Program-made: the position numbers and the translations under genes
Part shown: piece by piece, positions 58,811-64,000 of the stretch
Layout: each line of letters begins with the position of its first letter
How positions within the stretch are numbered: position 1 is the first letter of the stretch
Assembly: GCF_025961225.1 (NCBI RefSeq)
Contig: NZ_JAOQNG010000002.1
Coordinates: 124,001-188,000, forward strand
Source: Azospirillum canadense
GTDB taxonomy: Bacteria > Pseudomonadota > Alphaproteobacteria > Azospirillales > Azospirillaceae
DNA length: 64,000 nt
Reading direction: 5' to 3'
The notes under the pieces: generated by a model
Told to the model about the DNA's origin: nothing
What the model saw: the letters and a program-made list of their open reading frames with translations, nothing else
Database searches by the model: none

Positions 58811-59992
58811 TCAGACCAACTCCACCGCCACGGCCGTGGCTTCGCCGCCGCCGATGCAGAGCGAGGCGACGCCGCGCTTCAGGCCGTTCTTCTCCAGCGC
58901 GGCCAGCAGCGTCACCAGGATGCGGGCGCCCGAGGCGCCGATCGGGTGGCCGAGCGCGCAGGCGCCGCCGTGGACGTTGATCTTGTCGTGCGGGATGTCC
59001 AGTTCGCGCATTGCCGCCATGGCGACCACGGCGAAGGCCTCGTTCAGCTCGTAGAGGTCCACGTCCTTGGCCGACCAGCCGGCGCGCTCCAGCACCTTGT
59101 TGATGGCGCCGACGGGGGCGGTGGTGAACCAGGCCGGGGCCTGGGCGTGGTTGGAATGGGCCTTGATCTCCGCCAGGATCGGCAGGCCGAGCTTCTCCGC
59201 GTTCGACCGCGTGGTCAGCACCAGGGCCGCCGCGCCGTCGGAGATGGAGGAGGCGTTGGCCGCCGTCACCGTGCCGTCCTTTGCGAAGGCCGGCTTCAGC
59301 GTCGGGATCTTGGCCGGGTCGGCCTTCAGCGGCTGCTCGTCCTTGTCGATGACGGTGTCGCCCTTGCGGCCCTTCACGGTGACCGGCGTGATCTCCTTGG
59401 TGAAGCTGCCATCCTCGGTGGCGCGCTTGGCGCGGGCCAAGCTTTCCACGGCATAGGCATCCTGGGCCTCGCGGGTGAACTGGTAGTGGGTGGCGCACTC
59501 CTCCGCGAAGGTGCCCATCAGGCGGCCGCGGTCGTAGGCGTCCTCCAGCCCGTCCAGGAACATGTGGTCGAGCACCTTGCCGTGCCCCAGCCGGTAGCCG
59601 CCGCGGGCGCGGTCGAGCAGGTAGGGGGCGTTGGACATGCTCTCCATGCCGCCGGCCACCATGACCGTGGCCGATCCGGCCTTGATCAGGTCGGTGGCGA
59701 GCATCACCGCCTTCATGCCCGAACCGCAGACCTTGGAGATGGTCGTGCAGCCCGCGGCCTCCGGGATGCCGGCGCCGATGGACGCCTGGCGGGCGGGCGC
59801 CTGGCCGAGGCCGGCCGGCAGCACGTTGCCCATGAAGACCTCGTCCACGGCGTCGGGCGACAGGCCGGCGCGCTCCAGCGCCGCCTTGATCGCGGCGGAG
59901 CCCAGCTGCGGGGCGGTCAGGCCCTGCAGCTCGCCCTGGAAGCCGCCCATCGGCGTGCGGGCGGCGCCCGCGATGACAACGGTGTCGGTCAT
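58811..59992 (-). CDS. Acetyl-CoA C-acyltransferase (thiolase)
   Basis: A 393-residue thiolase. The nucleophile Cys89 lies in [31 protein letters not shown] and [19 protein letters not shown] carry the active-site Asn and His, and [17 protein letters not shown] the second Cys. It can cleave acetoacetyl-CoA or 2-methylacetoacetyl-CoA, or run in the condensing direction. The catabolic setting favours cleavage. A composite repeat separates it from the next gene in the transcript, and the isovaleryl-CoA dehydrogenase stop is 24 bases upstream. Confidence 0.94.
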   Translation of the reverse strand: MTDTVVIAGAARTPMGGFQGELQGLTAPQLGSAAIKAALERAGLSPDAVDEVFMGNVLPAGLGQAPARQASIGAGIPEAAGCTTISKVCGSGMKAVMLATDLIKAGSATVMVAGGMESMSNAPYLLDRARGGYRLGHGKVLDHMFLDGLEDAYDRGRLMGTFAEECATHYQFTREAQDAYAVESLARAKRATEDGSFTKEITPVTVKGRKGDTVIDKDEQPLKADPAKIPTLKPAFAKDGTVTAANASSISDGAAALVLTTRSNAEKLGLPILAEIKAHSNHAQAPAWFTTAPVGAINKVLERAGWSAKDVDLYELNEAFAVVAMAAMRELDIPHDKINVHGGACALGHPIGASGARILVTLLAALEKNGLKRGVASLCIGGGEATAVAVELV

Positions 59993-60016
59993 GACCCTCT
60001 TCCCTTCCCTTGGCGC

Positions 60017-61189
60017 TTACGCCGTTTCCTTGAACAGCTCGCGGCCGATCAGCATGCGGCGGATCTCGCTGGTGCCGGCGCCGATCTCGTAGAGCTTGGC
60101 GTCGCGCAGCAGGCGGCCCGTCGGGTACTCGTTGATGTAGCCGTTGCCACCCAGGGTTTGAATGGCCTCCAACGCCATCCAGGTCGCCTTTTCGGCGGCG
60201 TACAGGATGGCCCCCGCCGCGTCCTTGCGCGTGGTCTCGCCGCGGTCGCAGGCCTTGGCGACCGTATACACGTAGGCCTTGGCGGCGTTCATGATCGTGT
60301 ACATGTCGGCGATCTTGCCCTGCATCAGCTGGAACTCGCCGATGGACTGGCCGAACTGCTTGCGGTCGTGGATGTAGGGAATGACCACGTCCATGCAGGC
60401 CTGCATGATGCCGAGCGGCCCGCCGGCCAGCACCGCGCGCTCGTAGTCGAGGCCCGACATCAGCACGTTTACGCCGCGCCCGACGCCGCCCAGGATGTTC
60501 TCCTCCGGCACCTCGCAGTCTTCGAACACCAGCTCGCCGGTGTTGGAGCCGCGCATGCCCAGCTTGTCGAGCTTCTGCGCGACGGAGAAGCCCTTGAACG
60601 ACTTCTCGATCAGGAAGGCGGTGATGCCCTTCGGACCGGCGTTCACGTCGGTCTTGGCGTAGACCACCAGCGTGTCGGCGTCGGGGCCGTTGGTGATCCA
60701 CATCTTCGTGCCGTTCAGGACCCAGATGTCGCCCTTCTTCTCGGCGCGGAGCTTCATCGAGACGACATCCGAACCCGCGTTCGGCTCCGACATGGCGAGC
60801 GCGCCGATGTGCTCACCGGAGATCAGCTTCGGCAGGTAGCGGCGCTTCTGCTCCTCCGTGCCGTTCTTGCGGATCTGGTTGACGCAGAGGTTGGAGTGCG
60901 CGCCGTAGGACAGGCCGACGGAGGCGGAGGCGCGGGAGATCTCCTCCATCGCCACGACATGCTCCAGATAGCCCATGCCGGCCCCGCCATACTCCTCCTC
61001 CGCCGTGATGCCGAGCACGCCGAGGTCGCCGAATTTCCGCCACAGCTCGTTCGGGAACTCGTTGGTGCGGTCGATCTCCGCGGCGCGCGGCGCAATCTCG
61101 TCGGCAGCGAAGCCGCGCACCGAATCGCGCAGCATGTCCGCGGATTCGCCGAGGTCGAAGTTCAGGGTCGGGTACTGGTTGGACAGCAT
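60017..61189 (-). CDS. ivd: Isovaleryl-CoA dehydrogenase
   Basis: A 390-residue acyl-CoA dehydrogenase that converts isovaleryl-CoA to 3-methylcrotonyl-Co[18 protein letters not shown] and [20 protein letters not shown] are flavin and substrate motifs. The catalytic base is in the middle of the protein ([19 protein letters not shown]), and the C-terminal position normally holding Glu is Gly in [20 protein letters not shown]. This swap is characteristic of isovaleryl-CoA dehydrogenase. I chose the ATG at 61189; family similarity begins there. It donates electrons to ETF. Confidence 0.95.
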   Translation of the reverse strand: MLSNQYPTLNFDLGESADMLRDSVRGFAADEIAPRAAEIDRTNEFPNELWRKFGDLGVLGITAEEEYGGAGMGYLEHVVAMEEISRASASVGLSYGAHSNLCVNQIRKNGTEEQKRRYLPKLISGEHIGALAMSEPNAGSDVVSMKLRAEKKGDIWVLNGTKMWITNGPDADTLVVYAKTDVNAGPKGITAFLIEKSFKGFSVAQKLDKLGMRGSNTGELVFEDCEVPEENILGGVGRGVNVLMSGLDYERAVLAGGPLGIMQACMDVVIPYIHDRKQFGQSIGEFQLMQGKIADMYTIMNAAKAYVYTVAKACDRGETTRKDAAGAILYAAEKATWMALEAIQTLGGNGYINEYPTGRLLRDAKLYEIGAGTSEIRRMLIGRELFKETA

Positions 61190-61290
61190 GGTCTGGGCGC
61201 TCCCCCGATGATCGCTTTTTCTTTCAGCCATACGGCTGCGTATGGGGCCGTACGGTAGCGTATGGAGATGGGCGTGGCAAGGCCTCTTAG

Positions 61291-61408
61291 CCCTCTCCCC
61301 TCCGGCGAGAGGGTGGCCCAAAGGGCCGGTGAGGGGGTTGCGCGTGTTGGTGCGTCCAGCACAAGCGCAACCCCCTCACCCTAACCCTCTCCCCGGAGGG
61401 GAGAGGAG
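61291..61408. repeat. Composite palindromic intergenic element, copy 3
   Basis: Third copy of the element. First hairpin CCCTCTCCCC / GGCGAGAGGG (61291-61313), a small GGCCCAAAGGGCC hairpin inserted after it, then CCGGTGAGGGGGTTGCGC (near 61326-61343) pairing with GCGCAACCCCCTCACC (near 61365-61380), and a last hairpin CCTCTCCCC / GGGGAGAGG. It lies between the aldehyde dehydrogenase stop and the isovaleryl-CoA dehydrogenase start. Confidence 0.85.
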
Positions 61409-61421
61409 ACAGCAGGGCTGC

Positions 61422-62915
61422 TCACTTCATGTTGATCATGATCGTCTTCTTGTGGGTGAAGTGCTCCAGCATCGCCTCAAGCGAGGCTTCCTTGCCGAGG
61501 CCGGAGGCCTTCACGCCGCCGTAGGAGATGTTCGGCTGCACGACCAAGTTCTGGTTCACCTGGACGAGGCCCGCTTCCAGCCGGTGCACCGCGTCCATGG
61601 CCAGCTTCAGGTCGCGGGTCCAGATGGTGGCGGCGAGGCCGTATTCGGTGTCGTTGGCCTGGGCGATCACCTCTTCATAGTCGGTCCAGCGGATGACGCA
61701 GCAGACCGGGCCGAAGATCTCTTCCTGGGCGATGCGGTCGCTGTTCTTCACACCGGTGAAGATGTGCGGCTGGACGTACAGGCCCTTGGTCAGATGCTCG
61801 GCCGTCGGCATGGCGGAGCAGACATGGGCGGTCGCCCCACCCTCCGTGCCGATGGCGATGTAGCTCCGCACCCGGTCCATCTGCTGCGGCGAGACGATGG
61901 TGCCGATGTCGGTCGACTCGTCCAGCGGGTCGCCCATCTTCATCGCATCGACCTTCTCCTTCAGCTTGGCGACGAAGGCGTCGTGGATGCTGTCGTGGAC
62001 GAAGATGCGGGAGGAAGCGGTGCAGCTCTGCCCCTGGCGGGTGAAGCGCATGCCGGCGATGGCGCCCGCGATGGCCTGGTCCATGTCGGCGTCGGCGCAG
62101 ACGATCATCGGGCTCTTGCCGCCCAGCTCCAGCGTCACCGGGATCAGCTTCTCGGCGGCGGTCTTGTAGACGATCTTGCCGGTCTCGACCGAGCCGGTGA
62201 AGGTCACCTTGTGCACGTCCTTGTGCGCGACCAGCGGCGCGCCGCATTCCGGACCATAGCCGGAGAGGATGTTCACCAGACCGGCCGGCAGTACCGTGTT
62301 GATCAGCTGCACGACGCGCAGCACGGCAAGCGGCGCCTCCTCCGCCGACTTCACCACCACGGCGTTGCCCGCCACCATGGCCGGGGCGATCTTCAGCGCC
62401 ATCAGCAGAAGCGGCACGTTCCAGGGGATGATCGCGCCGACGACGCCCACGGGCTCGCGCACGGTCATGGTCAGCATGGAGGGGTTGAAGGGCACGGTCT
62501 CGCCCTTCAGCTCCGGCGCCAAGCCGCCGAAGAAGACGAAGGCGTCGGCCAGCACGCCGGCCTCGACGCGCGATTCGGTGCGGAGCGCCTTGCCGGTCTC
62601 CAGCGCGATCAGCTTGGCGATCTCTTCCTTGTGGGCGTCGAGGATGCGCCCGCATTCGGCGACCAGCTTGCCGCGCTCCCGCGCCGGGCGCTTGGCCCAC
62701 TCCTTCTGCGCGGACTTGGCGGAGGCGACGGCGGCGTCCACGTCGGCGGCTTCGCCGAAGGCCGCCTGGGCCACGGTCTCGCCGGTGGCCGGGTTCACCA
62801 CCGGGAAGCTCTGGCCCGAGGAGGCCGGGCGGAACTCCCCGCCGAAGAAGTGCTTGCCCGACAGCGCCGTGGCGAGCGCGAAGGGATCAAGCTGCAGGTC
62901 GGTGCTGACGCTCAT
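61422..62915 (-). CDS. NAD(P)+-dependent aldehyde dehydrogenase
   Basis: A 497-residue ALDH-superfamily enzyme. GVVGAIIPWNVPLLLMALKI is the Asn-containing oxyanion block, VTFTGSVETGKIVYKTAAEK the cofactor loop, VTLELGGKSPMIVCADAD carries the general-base Glu, and FTRQGQSCTASSRIFVHDS the catalytic Cys. EEIFGPVCCVIRW is the late signature. Sequence type is near betaine- or phenylacetaldehyde-like dehydrogenases; the true aldehyde is unknown. It shares direction with the leucine block. The PaaK-like gene upstream might extend an aldehyde-to-acid-to-CoA route. Confidence 0.92.
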   Translation of the reverse strand: MSVSTDLQLDPFALATALSGKHFFGGEFRPASSGQSFPVVNPATGETVAQAAFGEAADVDAAVASAKSAQKEWAKRPARERGKLVAECGRILDAHKEEIAKLIALETGKALRTESRVEAGVLADAFVFFGGLAPELKGETVPFNPSMLTMTVREPVGVVGAIIPWNVPLLLMALKIAPAMVAGNAVVVKSAEEAPLAVLRVVQLINTVLPAGLVNILSGYGPECGAPLVAHKDVHKVTFTGSVETGKIVYKTAAEKLIPVTLELGGKSPMIVCADADMDQAIAGAIAGMRFTRQGQSCTASSRIFVHDSIHDAFVAKLKEKVDAMKMGDPLDESTDIGTIVSPQQMDRVRSYIAIGTEGGATAHVCSAMPTAEHLTKGLYVQPHIFTGVKNSDRIAQEEIFGPVCCVIRWTDYEEVIAQANDTEYGLAATIWTRDLKLAMDAVHRLEAGLVQVNQNLVVQPNISYGGVKASGLGKEASLEAMLEHFTHKKTIMINMK

Positions 62916-62956
62916 ATCTCAGGGGTCCTCTTGGTATCGGGTCGTTTGTTGTTGGT

Positions 62957-64000
62957 TCAGGTCCGCGTGTCGTCGATGACCTTGCCGTCGTTCGGCAGGC
63001 CACCGGGGGCGACGAACTCCACGGTCCCCTTCAATTTGGTGACGGACGCCAGAGTTTCACGCAAGGAGGACGCGAGGGCTTCCCCCGATTCCGCCGCTTC
63101 GCAGCGGAGCGTCATGGTGTCGTTGGCGTCCTGCCGCCCGACGACCAGCCGGGCCTTGGCCACCTGCGGGTGGCGGCGGACGACCTCCGCGACCTGCTGC
63201 GGGTGGACGAACATGCCCTTGACCTTGGTGGTCTGGTCGGCGCGGCCCATCCAGCCCTTCAGCCGCATGTTGGTCCGCCCGCAGGGGCTCATGCCCGGCA
63301 GCACGGCCGACAAGTCGCCGGTGGCGAAGCGGACCAGCGGGTAGGCCTTGTTGAAGATGGTCACGACCACCTCCCCCACCTCGCCCTCCGGCACCGGGTC
63401 GCCGGTGCCCGGCCGGACGATTTCGATGATGGCGCCCTCATCCACCACCAGACCGGCGCGGGCCGGCGTCTCGTAGGCGACGATGCCCAGGTCGGCGGTA
63501 CCGTAGCTCTGGTACACGGCGATGCCGCGCCCCTCGTAGAAGGCGCGGGCGTCGGACAGGAAGGGGCCGCCGGCGACATGGCCGACCGTGACGGAGGAGA
63601 CGTCGAGGCCAAGCTCGTCGCCCTTCTCCAGGATGATCTTCAGGAAGTCCGGCGTGCCGATGTAAGCCTTTGGCTTCAGCTGGGCGATCACCTGGGCCTG
63701 CATCTCCGTGTTGCCGGTGCCGGCCGGGATGACCGCGGCCCCGAGCGCGTGCGCGCCGGTCTCGAACATCGAGCCGGCGGGCGTGAGGTGGTAGGCGAAG
63801 CAGTTCTGCACGAGGTCGCCGCCACGGATGCCCGAGGCATAGAGCGCGCGGGCGGAGCGCCAGGGGTCCTTCCCATGCGGCTCCGGATCATGGATCGGGC
63901 CGGGCGAGGCGAAGACGCGGGCAAGCTGCCCGATGGCGACGGCGGCCAGCCCGCCGAAGGGCGGCGCGTCCTTCTGCAGCGCGATGAGGTCCGACTTGCG
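62957..64000 (-). CDS. Phenylacetate-CoA ligase family AMP-forming ligase (N-terminus cut by window end)
   Basis: The frame is open from the window end to the stop at 62957, giving the last 347 residues. RKSDLIALQKDAPPFGGLAA and NCFAYHLTPAGSMFETGAHA match PaaK-type ligases. The adenylate motif reads YQSYGTADLGIVAYETPARA where many family members have a Glu-rich YGxTE block. VRFATGDLSAVLPGMSPCGR with its Asp and KVKGMFVHPQQVAEVV (hinge region) follow. The enzyme activates an aryl or branched carboxylate to its CoA thioester with ATP. Substrate is not evident. The start lies beyond the window. Confidence 0.88.
   Translation of the reverse strand, partial: RKSDLIALQKDAPPFGGLAAVAIGQLARVFASPGPIHDPEPHGKDPWRSARALYASGIRGGDLVQNCFAYHLTPAGSMFETGAHALGAAVIPAGTGNTEMQAQVIAQLKPKAYIGTPDFLKIILEKGDELGLDVSSVTVGHVAGGPFLSDARAFYEGRGIAVYQSYGTADLGIVAYETPARAGLVVDEGAIIEIVRPGTGDPVPEGEVGEVVVTIFNKAYPLVRFATGDLSAVLPGMSPCGRTNMRLKGWMGRADQTTKVKGMFVHPQQVAEVVRRHPQVAKARLVVGRQDANDTMTLRCEAAESGEALASSLRETLASVTKLKGTVEFVAPGGLPNDGKVIDDTRT

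Overview
The window is dense, high-GC DNA with short intergenic gaps and strong Shine-Dalgarno sequences. Gene content points to an alphaproteobacterium of the Azospirillum/Rhodospirillales type: a rhizobial-style glycerol ABC operon (glpD-glpSTPQUV-glpK), a Ros/MucR regulator, an HWE/HisKA_2 sensor kinase, DUF2934, and a branched-chain amino-acid catabolon with ETF-quinone oxidoreductase. This placement rests on gene content only. I see no rRNA, tRNA, CRISPR, insertion sequence or prophage.

Layout. 1-1.9 kb: end of an unknown gene, a cytosolic Csp3-like copper-storage protein, thioredoxin TrxC and a methyltransferase. 2.1-12.7 kb: a glycerol uptake and use operon (G3P dehydrogenase, two ATPases, two permeases, a small membrane protein, a binding protein, glycerol kinase) followed by an SDR and a flavodoxin-fold protein. 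12.8-15.7 kb: citrate synthase with a strong terminator, then an aldose-1-epimerase-like protein and a MarC protein on the minus strand. 15.9-26.0 kb: a complete and unusual chemosensory operon (receiver, CheC, soluble tandem MCP, triple CheW, CheB, HEAT protein, CheR, CheY, CheA, STAS-like). 26.1-29.9 kb: a RES-Xre toxin-antitoxin pair, then a minus-strand CheC-like / PAS histidine kinase / receiver set. 30.3-32.9 kb: ArgE, a small helical protein and a DUF2934 protein with a basic Lys/Ala/Pro tail. 32.9-46.6 kb: carbohydrate and cell-surface genes: one GH4, three GH1 glycosidases (two a divergent duplicate), a large GT2-type glycosyltransferase, a companion protein of unknown function, an SbmA/BclA-like transporter with a ruined ATPase domain, and a TPR-glycosyltransferase. 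46.7-48.6 kb: a MucR-like regulator and an exported polysaccharide deacetylase. 48.8-64.0 kb, all minus strand: leucine/isoleucine catabolism (HSD10-like SDR, ETF-QO, UspA, HMG-CoA lyase, MccA, enoyl-CoA hydratase, MccB, acyl-CoA dehydrogenase, thiolase, isovaleryl-CoA dehydrogenase, aldehyde dehydrogenase, and a PaaK-like ligase cut by the window end).

How the genes work together. The glp operon imports glycerol, phosphorylates it and oxidises it to DHAP. The minus-strand block at the right end takes isovaleryl-CoA to acetyl-CoA and acetoacetate, and probably 2-methylbutyryl-CoA through the isoleucine branch, with ETF-QO passing electrons to quinone. The chemosensory operon has every part of a signalling array, but its receptor is soluble and no flagellar gene is nearby, so an output other than swimming is plausible.

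Most interesting points: the soluble tandem-MCP/triple-CheW chemosensory operon; complementary loss of ATPase motifs in GlpS and GlpT; an SbmA/BclA-like transporter whose nucleotide-binding domain has lost every catalytic motif; a MucR-like regulator missing three zinc ligands; and three copies of a composite palindromic element placed between catabolic genes.
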